From positions 2,418,001 through 2,482,000 of the forward strand of contig NC_003197.2 of NCBI RefSeq assembly GCF_000006945.2: 64,000 nt of DNA, read 5' to 3'. Numbering within the stretch: position 1 is the stretch's first letter; every line of letters begins with the position of its first letter. The position numbers and the translations under genes are program-made. Below the pieces are notes generated by a model. The model searched no databases, was not told where the DNA came from, and was given only the letters and a program-made list of their open reading frames with translations. Source of the DNA: Salmonella enterica subsp. enterica serovar Typhimurium str. LT2. GTDB lineage: Bacteria > Pseudomonadota > Gammaproteobacteria > Enterobacterales > Enterobacteriaceae. Positions 1 through 7,816 of the stretch are shown piece by piece.

Positions 1-676
1 CCATAAAAAAGTGGTAGCAGTTGAGATTTAAACGACGACTGGACGCCATCATCGCGGCGGCATTGACCGGACGGGAGAATTGTAAGTCGGTGGCCCGCGC
101 CAGCACAACTTTATCAAACGCCTCTTGCGCAATGGTGTGGGTGGCCTGCTGAATCAGCTTCACCCAACCGTCTTTGTCCGGCCAGTGTTGTTCGCTCGTG
201 AGCGAAAGGCGTAGCGCCGGAACAGGCTTAATGCCGACCAGAGAAGCGAGAAACGCTTTCGCCTGGCGCGCATCATCGCGTAGCGAAACGTCACTGTGCA
301 GATGTAAGCGTAAGGTCGCCGTACCACCGCTACGTCGCCACTCCAGCCGCGGCAGCAATAAGTAGCCCTCTTTCGGCTCGAACGCATTCAGCCCCCAAAT
401 ACGCAGGTCAGGCTGCGCGTGCTGACGTAAAAACCGTTGCGCCAGATCGAGCGATGAAAATACGGTGATGGCCCCGAGAACGGCAGCTTCTTCGTCGCCA
501 TTGCGCTGTTGCCAGTAGAATTGCGGAAAGGATGACTGGCTGGCCAGCCAGCTCAATGCATCGAAGGCATCGTTTAAAGGGAAAGGCGCATCGAAAACGC
601 AAAGCCCTGGCGTCGCCGGTATCTCTTGCGATAGCTGACGCGTCAGATTTTCCAGCGCAGTAGTAATAGAATGCAC
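1..676 (-). CDS. menF: Isochorismate synthase MenF, N-terminal part (runs off the window)
   Basis: MenF converts chorismate to isochorismate, the first step of menaquinone synthesis, in the cytoplasm. About 225 codons are visible; the chorismate-binding catalytic core lies beyond position 1. The reading opens with GTG (HSITTALENL...), preceded at good spacing by a GGGAGGG ribosome site, and continues with the YWQQRNGDEEA and IWGLNAFEP stretches I recall from E. coli MenF. The gene is the first visible member after elaB on the same strand, the order seen in E. coli. The start is well supported; the C-terminus cannot be judged. Confidence 0.93.
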   Translation of the reverse strand, partial: MHSITTALENLTRQLSQEIPATPGLCVFDAPFPLNDAFDALSWLASQSSFPQFYWQQRNGDEEAAVLGAITVFSSLDLAQRFLRQHAQPDLRIWGLNAFEPKEGYLLLPRLEWRRSGGTATLRLHLHSDVSLRDDARQAKAFLASLVGIKPVPALRLSLTSEQHWPDKDGWVKLIQQATHTIAQEAFDKVVLARATDLQFSRPVNAAAMMASSRRLNLNCYHFFM

Positions 677-692
677 GCGGACCCTCCCTGTT

Positions 693-735
693 AAAAACCC
701 CACATTATACGGGGTACTGCCCTAAAAAAGCAGTA
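693..735 (-). promoter_or_regulatory. menF leader: hairpins and a -10-like TATAAT
   Basis: On the minus strand, between elaB and menF, there is a GGTACTGC/GCAGTACC inverted repeat. It is followed by a CCCC-GTATAATGT-GGGG stem ending in TTTTT at 693-697. The loop contains TATAAT (704-709), a perfect -10 hexamer, but no good -35 is visible 16-18 bp upstream. The element could end elaB transcription, start menF transcription, or both; I cannot decide from sequence alone. Confidence 0.4.
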
Positions 736-776
736 CCTCATTTAGGGAGGGTTGCAATTCTGTTCAGTGGGGGGAT

Positions 777-1082
777 TTAGCGCCGCGCCAGCAGCAGTCC
801 AAGCACCAGTCCTACCGCCGCGCCTACGCCAATACCCTGCCAGGGTTTTTCATGAACGTAGTCATCCGCTTTATAAACGGCCTGCTTTGCCCGGTAATAA
901 TAGCTATCCGACGCATGGCTTACGCGGTTTTTCACCTCTTCCAGCGCTTGTTCCGCGCGGGCTTTCAGCTCAATGTATTTTTGATCGGCGGGATCGCCTG
1001 AGGAACGTAAAACCTCTTCCAGCGTTTCGCTGAGCAAAGTCAGATCATCATCAACACGTGATTCACCAAATTGATATGACAT
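777..1082 (-). CDS. elaB: ElaB, DUF883 family inner-membrane-anchored protein
   Basis: A 101-residue protein of the ElaB/YqjD/YgaM family, C-tail-anchored inner membrane proteins reported to bind ribosomes and to be linked to stationary phase and stress. A charged helical N-terminal region (LTLLSETLEEVL, ELKARAEQALEEV) is followed by a glycine- and leucine-rich C-terminal segment ending LLLARR, which fits a single membrane anchor. I chose the ATG at 1082 because GGAG lies seven bases upstream; an in-frame ATG eight codons earlier has no ribosome site. The length equals that of E. coli ElaB. Confidence 0.93.
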   Translation of the reverse strand: MSYQFGESRVDDDLTLLSETLEEVLRSSGDPADQKYIELKARAEQALEEVKNRVSHASDSYYYRAKQAVYKADDYVHEKPWQGIGVGAAVGLVLGLLLARR

Positions 1083-1136
1083 TCTCATTCTCCGTTGTGT
1101 TAACACCTGCTCCTAACTATAGTCAACGGTTTCGGT

Positions 1137-1598
1137 TTATGCCTGATGAACCTCCCGCGCCATTCCCCGGTGCGGAATGCCGTCTTCGTCATAAACATCG
1201 GTGACGGGAATAAAACCAAACCGCGCATAAAAAGGTTGCAGATGCGCCTGCGCCCCCAGATATAGCGGCTTATCCGGCCAGTGCCGCCCACAAGATTCCA
1301 GCGTTTTCGCCATTAATTGCTGGCCCAGTTTCGCCCCTCGCCAGGCATCGCTGACGATCACCCGGCCAATGACAACCGGGTCTGATTCGTTATCGCTTTT
1401 CAGAATCCTCGCATACGCCACCAGTTCATCCTGATGCCAGCCCAGAATATGCCGATTGTCGCCGACTAAATCATCGCCATCCACATCCAGGTAAGGACAG
1501 CGCTGTTCTACCACAAAGACCGCGCAGCGCAATTTGAGTAACGCGTAAAGTTGAGGAACGGTAAGTTCGCTATGGTGGAGATCCTGCCAGTCAATCAT
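1137..1598 (-). CDS. elaA: ElaA, GNAT-family N-acetyltransferase
   Basis: A 153-residue single-domain protein of the GNAT fold, which transfers an acetyl group from acetyl-CoA to an amine; the natural substrate of ElaA is not known to me. The acetyl-CoA loop is visible as [12 protein letters not shown] near residues 86-97. The family C-terminal motif [21 protein letters not shown] follows a few residues later. It lies between elaB and the divergent rbn, as in E. coli. The start is about 60 bp from the rbn start, so the two promoters share a short gap. Confidence 0.93.
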
Positions 1599-1658
1599 GA
1601 TGCGCTCCTGTGTTGTGGTAATCTTGGGTTAAACGATAACCAAACGTGTATGGACAAG

Positions 1659-2576
1659 ATGGAATTAATTTTTTTAGGTACGTCCGCAGGCGTTCCCACG
1701 CGCTCACGCAATGTAACGGCAATTTTATTACATCTGCAACATCCAACGCAGCCGGGAGTATGGCTTTTTGATTGCGGCGAAGGGACACAGCATCAAATGC
1801 TTAATACCGCGTTTCATCCCGGTAAGCTTGAGCGCATTTTTATCAGCCATCTTCACGGCGATCATTTGTTTGGCCTGCCGGGTCTGCTATGCAGCCGGTC
1901 GATGGCGGGGAACCCCCATCCGCTAACCGTATACGGACCTCAAGGCGTGCGTGAGTTTATTGCAACCACACTGCGTCTTAGCGGTTCATGGACCGATTTT
2001 CCGTTGCAAATTGAAGAAATTAGCGCAGGTGATATTCTTGACGACGGTCTGCGTAAAGTGACCGCGTTCAGGCTGGAGCATCCACTGGAGTGCTACGGAT
2101 ATCGCGTTGTTGAACATGACAAGCCTGGCGCGCTGAATGCCAGGGCGTTAAAAGCCGCAGGCGTTACGCCCGGCCCGCTGTTTCAGGCGTTGAAGGCAGG
2201 AAAAACCGTCACGCTTGCCGATGGAAGGCAGATCAATGGCGCCGACTACCTTGCTCCCGCCGTGGCCGGGAAATCAGTGGCGATTTTCGGCGATACCGCG
2301 CCCTGCGAGGCCGCCCTCGCGCTGGCGCAGGGTGTGGATGTGATGGTTCATGAAACCACGCTGGATGCGTCAATGGAGGAGAAAGCCAACGCTCGCGGAC
2401 ACAGCTCCACCCGTCAAACCGCGACGCTGGCGCGGGAAGCTGCCGTTGGTCGGCTAATCATGACCCATATTAGCTCACGCTATGACGATAAAGGCTGTCA
2501 GCGCTTACTGGCGGAATGCCGCGCTATTTTCCCGGCGACGGAGCTGGCTTACGATTTTTCTGTTTTCCCGGTTTAG
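1659..2576 (+). CDS. rbn: Ribonuclease BN (RNase Z family)
   Basis: A zinc-dependent metallo-beta-lactamase-fold RNase that processes tRNA 3' ends, with both endo- and exonuclease activity reported for the E. coli enzyme (formerly ElaC). The 305 residues include the metal motif HLHGDH at 64-69, the N-terminal [10 protein letters not shown] strand, and a C-terminal GHSST region with a downstream metal-ligand histidine (THISSRYDD). I chose the ATG at 1659 because it gives the E. coli length and has GGA about six bases upstream; an ATG at 1650 would add three residues. Confidence 0.95.
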
Positions 2577-2582
2577 CGCTCC

Positions 2583-2613
2583 ATTTTTTGTCCTCATTGC
2601 CGATAACACTAAA
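2583..2613 (+). promoter_or_regulatory. Probable sigma-28 (FliA) promoter of cheV
   Basis: The octamer GCCGATAA at 2599-2606 is an exact match to the -10 element of flagellar sigma-28 promoters, about 35 bp before the cheV start. The -35 (consensus TAAA, 15 bp upstream) is poor here, reading TCCA. The location before a chemotaxis gene makes the match meaningful. This suggests cheV is expressed with the late flagellar genes although it sits far from the flagellar loci. Confidence 0.7.
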
Positions 2614-2641
2614 AAAGGCAGGCTTTCATAATGAGGTTAGG

Positions 2642-3643
2642 ATGGACAATTTTCAGAAAGATATTGATGACAGGGCCAATTTAACCCTGTCCAACCGTTT
2701 TGAACTGCTGTTATTCCGTCTTGGTACATCGCTGCATGAACAGAAGTCAGAGCTGTTCGGCATCAATGTATTTAAGCTGCGCGAAATCGTACCAATGCCC
2801 GCCTTTACGCGCCCGGCAGGCATGAAAGCGCCGCTATTGGGCATGGTCAATATTCGGGATCAGGTCATTCCGGTGATTGATTTGCCAGCGGTAGCGGGCT
2901 GCAAGCCGGAAACCGGGCTGAATATTTTGCTGATCACCGAATATGCGCGCAGCGTACAGGCATTTGCCGTCGAGTCGGTGGAAAATATTATGCGTCTTGA
3001 CTGGCAACAGGTGCATACCGCCGAGAAAGCCGTCAACGGTCGCTACATCACCAGTATTGCCTGCCTGGATGACAACAAAGAAACCAACAACCTGGCGCTG
3101 GTGCTCGACGTTGAGCAGATCCTTTATGATATTGTCCCCTCCAGCCACGATCTGCGCGCCACCAATCTGAAGACCAATAAATTTTATATTACCCCAGGCG
3201 CGGTAGCCATTGTGGCGGAAGACTCCAAAGTCGCCCGCGCGATGCTGGAAAAAGGGCTGAACGCGATGGGAATTCCGCATCAGATGCATGTGACCGGCAA
3301 GGATGCCTGGGAGAGAATCCAGCAACTGGCGCAGGAAGCGGAGGCCGAAGGTAAGCCAATTAGCGAGAAAATCGCGCTGGTCCTGACAGATCTTGAGATG
3401 CCGGAGATGGATGGCTTTACGTTAACGCGTAAAATTAAAACCGATGAACGGCTGAAAAAGATCCCGGTCGTTATCCACTCCTCGCTTTCCGGCAGCGCCA
3501 ATGAAGATCATATACGTAAGGTGAAGGCCGACGGCTACGTGGCTAAGTTTGAGATTAACGAACTCTCTTCGGTCATTCAGGAAGTGCTGGAGCGCGCAGC
3601 AACAAACAGCCAGGGACCACTGATCAGCCGCAAAAGCGCCTGA
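2642..3643 (+). CDS. cheV: Chemotaxis coupling protein CheV (CheW domain plus receiver)
   Basis: A 333-residue hybrid adaptor. A CheW-like domain (about residues 15-165) couples chemoreceptors to CheA. A C-terminal response-regulator receiver (about 185-320) carries the acidic pair E193/D194, phosphoacceptor D250 in LTDLEMPEMDG, S281 and K302. It acts at the cytoplasmic face of receptor arrays. The ATG at 2642 follows GAGGTTAGG and matches the known start of CheV proteins. E. coli K-12 lacks cheV and has elaD at this site, so this is a Salmonella-type backbone difference. A sigma-28-like promoter precedes it and a strong hairpin follows. Confidence 0.93.
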   Translation: MDNFQKDIDDRANLTLSNRFELLLFRLGTSLHEQKSELFGINVFKLREIVPMPAFTRPAGMKAPLLGMVNIRDQVIPVIDLPAVAGCKPETGLNILLITEYARSVQAFAVESVENIMRLDWQQVHTAEKAVNGRYITSIACLDDNKETNNLALVLDVEQILYDIVPSSHDLRATNLKTNKFYITPGAVAIVAEDSKVARAMLEKGLNAMGIPHQMHVTGKDAWERIQQLAQEAEAEGKPISEKIALVLTDLEMPEMDGFTLTRKIKTDERLKKIPVVIHSSLSGSANEDHIRKVKADGYVAKFEINELSSVIQEVLERAATNSQGPLISRKSA

Positions 3644-3650
3644 CGTAACA

Positions 3651-3677
3651 GGGGATGCCTACAGTACAGGCATCCCC
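3651..3677. terminator. Hairpin between convergent cheV and yfbK
   Basis: A perfect 10-bp stem (GGGGATGCCT / AGGCATCCCC) with a 7-nt loop lies eight bases after the cheV stop and seven bases from the yfbK stop. No U-tract follows on either strand, so it may act as a bidirectional stop or 3'-end stabiliser rather than a classic intrinsic terminator. Confidence 0.65.
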
Positions 3678-3683
3678 TGACGC

Positions 3684-5465
3684 TTAGTGAGACAAGCCTT
3701 CCGCCAGTTTTACCAGTTTAATAAACTCCGCGCGATAGCCTTGTCTATCTTCCCCGCGCGCCTGTTCACCCCATTTAATAATTTGCGGCCAGGTCGTATC
3801 TGCCAGCGTTTCTGAGCCACGCAGTTTTTGCCCGAAAGCCGCTACCGCCGCGCGGAAACGAAAATCTTCAGAGGCGTCAGCAAAGATCGGCATCTTTCCC
3901 ATAACGACCGGGAACTCGGCTAATGTACTTTCGCTGCCCTGCGGCGCTTTCCAGCGCAATTTGAGCCACGCCAGCTCGCTTGATTTTGTTGTCTTTGAGG
4001 CGGCTTTGTTCTGAGCGTAGCGCAGTTTATCCACCGAGGCTTTCTGCCCGTTAAGCGTCAGTTCAAAGAATAGCGTGACGTGTTTACCCGCGCCGATATC
4101 ACCGGCATCAACCTTATCGTTATTGAAATCCTCGTCGCGCAGTTGGCGTTTTTCATAACCAATCTGCCGGTACTCAGTCACCCACTGCGGATTAAATTCG
4201 ATTTGCGATTTTACATCTTTGGCAACGGTGACCAGCGTTTGATGCATCTCATCCTTGAGGACTTTTTGCGCCTCAGAGAGGGAGTCGATGTAGCTGTAAT
4301 TGCCGTTACCCACATCAGCAATTCTCACCATCATGGCTTCGTTGAAATTGTCATCGCCGACGCCCAGCGTAGATAAGGTAATACCTTTCTCGCGCTCTTT
4401 TTTTACCAGCGCTTCGATGTCTTTGGGATCGGTAATACCGAGGTTAAAATCACCGTCGGTGGTCAACAAAATGCGGTTAACGCCGCCTTTGATAAACCCT
4501 TTTTCGGCCTGCTCGTAGGCTAGTCGTAATCCCGCTTCACCACCGGTACTCCCGTAAGCATCCAGATTATCAATTGCCGCTTTAATCGCGGTTGTGTTAT
4601 TTCCCGCTGTAGACGCCAGCGCGACGTGAGTGCCGCCCGCGTAGGTCACAATCGTGATGTTATCCTGCGCACGCAGATCGTTCACCAACAGTTTTAGCGC
4701 CGACCGGATCAACGGCAGGCGTTCCGCTGGCTGCATAGAGCCGGAAGTATCAATGAGAAAAACCAGGTTGGCAGGTGGTAGATCTCTGGTCTGCATGTCC
4801 CGGGCCTGAACATCAACTTTTAATAGCGTACGCTGCGCGTTCCACGGCGAGGGAGCCAGTTCGTATTTAACCGCAAATGGCATCGGTATACAGGCCGCAA
4901 TGGGTTTAGTGTTATCCTGCTTATCCGCAACGGGCTGAGGGGCGGGAAAGTAGTTGAGCATCTCTTCTACCCGCACGGCTTCCGGCGGCGGCAGTTGTCC
5001 CTGATTCAGAAAGCGCCGCACGTTAGCGTAGCTGCCAGTGTCTACATCCAGACTAAACGTGGCGAGCGGCGCCTGACTTACCTGTTTAATCGGATTTTCA
5101 TCGTAGTGTTCGTAACGCGCGGTCCCCATTACATTACCGCCTTGTGCAGCGAACGCTTTTGGTGCCGCGGCACGTGTCTGCATTACATATTGCGGTGCTT
5201 CGGCTGTTGCCAGAGATGCCGCTTTGGCATCTGCCAGGGCTTTGGCTTCAGCATATTCGGCTGCTTTTTTCGCAGCCTGTTGGGCGGCCTCGGCTTGTCT
5301 TTTCTGGACAGTGTCATCCCCGGCCTGAGCGCTATTTTCTTTCTGGATAGTCCGCTTCTGTTTTAACTCAGCCGGATTATTTCCCTGCGGGTCGGAGGGC
5401 TCCGGCCCACAGCCCGAGAGAATAACCCCACCCAACAACAGCATTAATGTTTTTCCGTTAAGCAT
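3684..5465 (-). CDS. yfbK: YfbK, lipoprotein with von Willebrand factor A domain
   Basis: A 593-residue predicted lipoprotein. The signal peptide ends in the lipobox LSGC with the lipidated cysteine at residue 19. An alanine/lysine/glutamate-rich helical stretch (about 35-95) follows, then a VWF-A domain. The metal-ion-dependent adhesion site DTSGS is at 239-243. The C-terminal region (after about 410) fits the DUF3520 family that accompanies this domain. Such proteins are exported and likely bind protein partners at the envelope; the partner is unknown. It is convergent with cheV and is followed upstream by a gene-poor gap. Confidence 0.92.
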   Translation of the reverse strand: MLNGKTLMLLLGGVILSGCGPEPSDPQGNNPAELKQKRTIQKENSAQAGDDTVQKRQAEAAQQAAKKAAEYAEAKALADAKAASLATAEAPQYVMQTRAAAPKAFAAQGGNVMGTARYEHYDENPIKQVSQAPLATFSLDVDTGSYANVRRFLNQGQLPPPEAVRVEEMLNYFPAPQPVADKQDNTKPIAACIPMPFAVKYELAPSPWNAQRTLLKVDVQARDMQTRDLPPANLVFLIDTSGSMQPAERLPLIRSALKLLVNDLRAQDNITIVTYAGGTHVALASTAGNNTTAIKAAIDNLDAYGSTGGEAGLRLAYEQAEKGFIKGGVNRILLTTDGDFNLGITDPKDIEALVKKEREKGITLSTLGVGDDNFNEAMMVRIADVGNGNYSYIDSLSEAQKVLKDEMHQTLVTVAKDVKSQIEFNPQWVTEYRQIGYEKRQLRDEDFNNDKVDAGDIGAGKHVTLFFELTLNGQKASVDKLRYAQNKAASKTTKSSELAWLKLRWKAPQGSESTLAEFPVVMGKMPIFADASEDFRFRAAVAAFGQKLRGSETLADTTWPQIIKWGEQARGEDRQGYRAEFIKLVKLAEGLSH

Positions 5466-5638
5466 ACAAATTCCTTTTCAATTATATTCGGGTAATTCTC
5501 TGCAGATGTCCTGCATTATATTCCGCGTTACTTTTATTATCAGCATGACGAAAGTAGAAAATAATTTTACCTGCGTTAATAGCCACCAATAATAAAAAAG
5601 ATAATTATATTTTTGAGGTAAATAATATTTACGTTTAA

Positions 5639-6092
5639 GATGAACGGCTTAATCAGTTGCTGGCGTTCGACCCACAGATTCTGCGTGAAGAACACTATTT
5701 ACAGGTGACCGATTTACCAAAAGTGAATATATAAGATGGGGGACTATCTGCACTGTGCCCTCGCCGATACTTCCTTTTACAACCCACCAAACAGCAATCC
5801 ATTAAGCCGTGCCGACACTCACGTTATTGATGGAAAGATATTATATGCTGCCGTCACATGAAATAATGAACTGAGCGCGATCGGACGCCTTGAAAAACGC
5901 TGACAGAAATACGCTTCAGATCAAATTTTTCCCATTGAAGTCGATGAGATAAACATTTATCCGGGAAACGGGTCACGAAAACAGTTGGGAGAGTTGTTCC
6001 ACTGCCTGATGCAAGAAATGGACAAACTGCTGAGTTTTTATCAGCGATGCCTGAGAAATGACAGTCACGTTATAATTTTTATAGCGGAGTAA
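5639..6092 (+). pseudogene. Remnant of a DUF1877 (YfbM-like) gene
   Basis: Read in two frames, the region encodes a recognisable DUF1877 protein with its first few codons lost. Frame one (5639-5731) gives DERLNQLL... and stops at TAA 5732. A one-base shift there restores a second frame from 5736 (MGDYLHCALADTSFYNPP, NPLSRA, INIYPG, then a final region up to the stop at 6090). That frame is broken by TGA at 5859 and 5901. The pieces align in order with my recall of E. coli YfbM (DFLHFGLTGTSAF, NDPLSRAVLG, MEIYPG). Its location between yfbK and nuoN is also that of yfbM. Confidence 0.8.
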
Positions 6093-6194
6093 TGGGCCAT
6101 ATGTTTAACACTTCGACAATTATTGTGAATTACCCATATGAAACCGCTGGCGCTTACGGAACCGCCCAACATCCGGCTCTTCGTTCGTCGGGAC

Positions 6195-6226
6195 GTGTTG
6201 GGTTTCGGCTACGCCTCACCCAACGA
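6195..6226. repeat. Palindromic hairpin element (GTTGGGT...ACCCAAC)
   Basis: A 7-bp stem, GTTGGGT at 6198-6204 and ACCCAAC at 6219-6225, encloses a C/G-rich loop and is flanked by C/G pairs. It sits in the non-coding part of the yfbK-nuoN gap, downstream of the decayed gene. It resembles small dispersed palindromes seen in many bacteria, but I cannot tie it to a named family. Confidence 0.45.
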
Positions 6227-6309
6227 GTCTATGGTCTCTATGCGTCACAGGTTTTCATAAGTTGGATGCAATCCAACATTTAGAGGCTCAGGTATTGCTC
6301 ATCAGCCTC

Positions 6310-6331
6310 AACCGCCGATAAATCGGCGGTT
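6310..6331 (-). terminator. Hairpin at the end of the nuo operon
   Basis: A perfect 10-bp inverted repeat (AACCGCCGAT / ATCGGCGGTT) with an AA centre begins 22 bp past the nuoN stop. No U-tract follows on the minus strand, so transcript-end protection or Rho-dependent termination is as likely as intrinsic termination. Confidence 0.6.
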
Positions 6332-6352
6332 ATTGACATCATCAACGCGGCA

Positions 6353-7810
6353 TTACATCAGCGGCATCGCCAGTTGCACAAGGCTAATCAGCGGCTGCGG
6401 CCAGACGCCCAGTACCAACACCAGCAACGCGGAGATCAGCACCACGATACCGCCTGCGCTGTACTGCCAGTTTGTCGGCGCGTCGCGTCCCGGTTGCTGC
6501 GGCGCGTGCAGGTAGAGACTCACCGCAACACGCAGGTAGTAGTACAAACCAATCGCGGAACCCACTACCACGGCGGCGACCAGCCACCACAGGCTGGCCT
6601 GAACGCCGACCGCCAGCACGTAGAATTTGCCGATAAAGCCCAGCGTCATCGGGATACCTGCCAGCGACAGCATCATCACCGTCATCACCGCGGCAAGAAC
6701 CGGGCGGTGCCAGAATAGACCACGGTAAGAGTACAGAGAATCCGCATCCGGGCCGCGGAACGGGCTGGACATCAGGCTGACCACGCCAAACGCGCCGAGG
6801 CTGCTGAACAGATAACCGGCCAGATAAACGCCTACCGCTTCCATCGACATCTCGCCGCTCTGCAGGGCAATCAGCGCCACCAGCAGATAGCCGAGGTGAG
6901 AGATAGAAGAGTAACCGAGCAGACGTTTGATGTTGGTCTGGCTCAGCGCCATCAGGTTACCGAAGATGATAGAGGCAAAGGCGATAATGCCCAGCACCAC
7001 GCGTACCGCTTCGCTGTCGCCTACCGGCGCATACAGGAACAGACGCATCACCACGCCGAAGATAGCGATTTTGCTCGCCGTCGCCAGGAAGGTAGAAACC
7101 GGCGCAGGCGCGCCCTGGTAAACGTCTGGCGTCCACAGGTGGAACGGCACCAGAGAGAGTTTAAAGCCCAGACCGACAATCATCAGGCCAAAGCCCGCCA
7201 GCAGCAACGGCTCGTGCAGCATACCATCGCCGAGGCTCTTACCGAGCGCTTCGAAAGACAGGTTGCCGGACTGCGCATAGACCAGCGCCATCCCGAACAG
7301 CAGGAAAGACGAGGCGGCGGCGGAGAGGATGGTGTATTTGATACTGGCTTCCAGCGAGCGTTTCTGGCGGAAAGCATAACCAATCAGGCCGAACAGCGGC
7401 AGTGAGATCAGTTCAATACCGAGGAACAGCGCCGCCAGATGGTTGGCGTTCGCCAGCAGAATTCCGCCCAGGCTGGCGATTAACACCAGCAGGTAGAACT
7501 CTTCCTGGTTATCGTTATAGCCTTCCAGCCACGGGTAGGCAAAGGTACAGGTGGCGAGGCTCGCCAGCAGCACCAGTCCGGTGTAGAGCATCGCAAAGCC
7601 GTCAACGCGCATCAGCGGCGTGACGTCCATTGCCCCGGCCTGGCCGACAAACCAAAGCGAAACCAGAGCAGCGTTAAGCCCAATGACCGACAGCGTGGCA
7701 TTGAGGAAGTGATTGCGTCGCCACGCAATGGAGAGCATCACAACCACCACCGTCAAGCCGACGATCAGCAGCGGTAGCAGCGCAATCAGGTGTTGTGGAG
7801 TTATTGTCAT
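6353..7810 (-). CDS. nuoN: NADH-quinone oxidoreductase subunit N
   Basis: Last gene of the operon; a 485-residue antiporter-like membrane subunit of complex I, with about 14 predicted transmembrane helices. It is one of three homologous proton channels (with NuoM and NuoL) in the membrane arm. Hydrophobic segments run almost end to end. The region around residues 200-260 (GFKLSLVPFHLWTPDVYQGAP) is the conserved core with the key lysines. It starts six bases after nuoM ends. Length agrees with E. coli NuoN. Confidence 0.97.
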   Translation of the reverse strand: MTITPQHLIALLPLLIVGLTVVVVMLSIAWRRNHFLNATLSVIGLNAALVSLWFVGQAGAMDVTPLMRVDGFAMLYTGLVLLASLATCTFAYPWLEGYNDNQEEFYLLVLIASLGGILLANANHLAALFLGIELISLPLFGLIGYAFRQKRSLEASIKYTILSAAASSFLLFGMALVYAQSGNLSFEALGKSLGDGMLHEPLLLAGFGLMIVGLGFKLSLVPFHLWTPDVYQGAPAPVSTFLATASKIAIFGVVMRLFLYAPVGDSEAVRVVLGIIAFASIIFGNLMALSQTNIKRLLGYSSISHLGYLLVALIALQSGEMSMEAVGVYLAGYLFSSLGAFGVVSLMSSPFRGPDADSLYSYRGLFWHRPVLAAVMTVMMLSLAGIPMTLGFIGKFYVLAVGVQASLWWLVAAVVVGSAIGLYYYLRVAVSLYLHAPQQPGRDAPTNWQYSAGGIVVLISALLVLVLGVWPQPLISLVQLAMPLM

Positions 7811-7816
7811 GGCGAT

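Larger units (their letters stand above)
5466..6352. other. 887-bp gap with gene remains and hairpins
   Basis: No intact gene is visible between yfbK and nuoN. In E. coli K-12 this interval holds yfbL, yfbM, yfbN, yfbO and yfbP. Here 5466-5638 is AT-rich with no recognisable content. Positions 5639-6092 hold a decayed DUF1877 gene, and 6093-6352 holds two inverted repeats and little else. A 63-codon reading frame at 6092-6283 has no family resemblance and spans one of the repeats. Confidence 0.8.

Noticed and set aside
6092..6283. 63-codon frame in the yfbK-nuoN gap
   Set aside because: It spans a palindromic repeat, has no family resemblance and starts at the end of a decayed gene; coding is unlikely.
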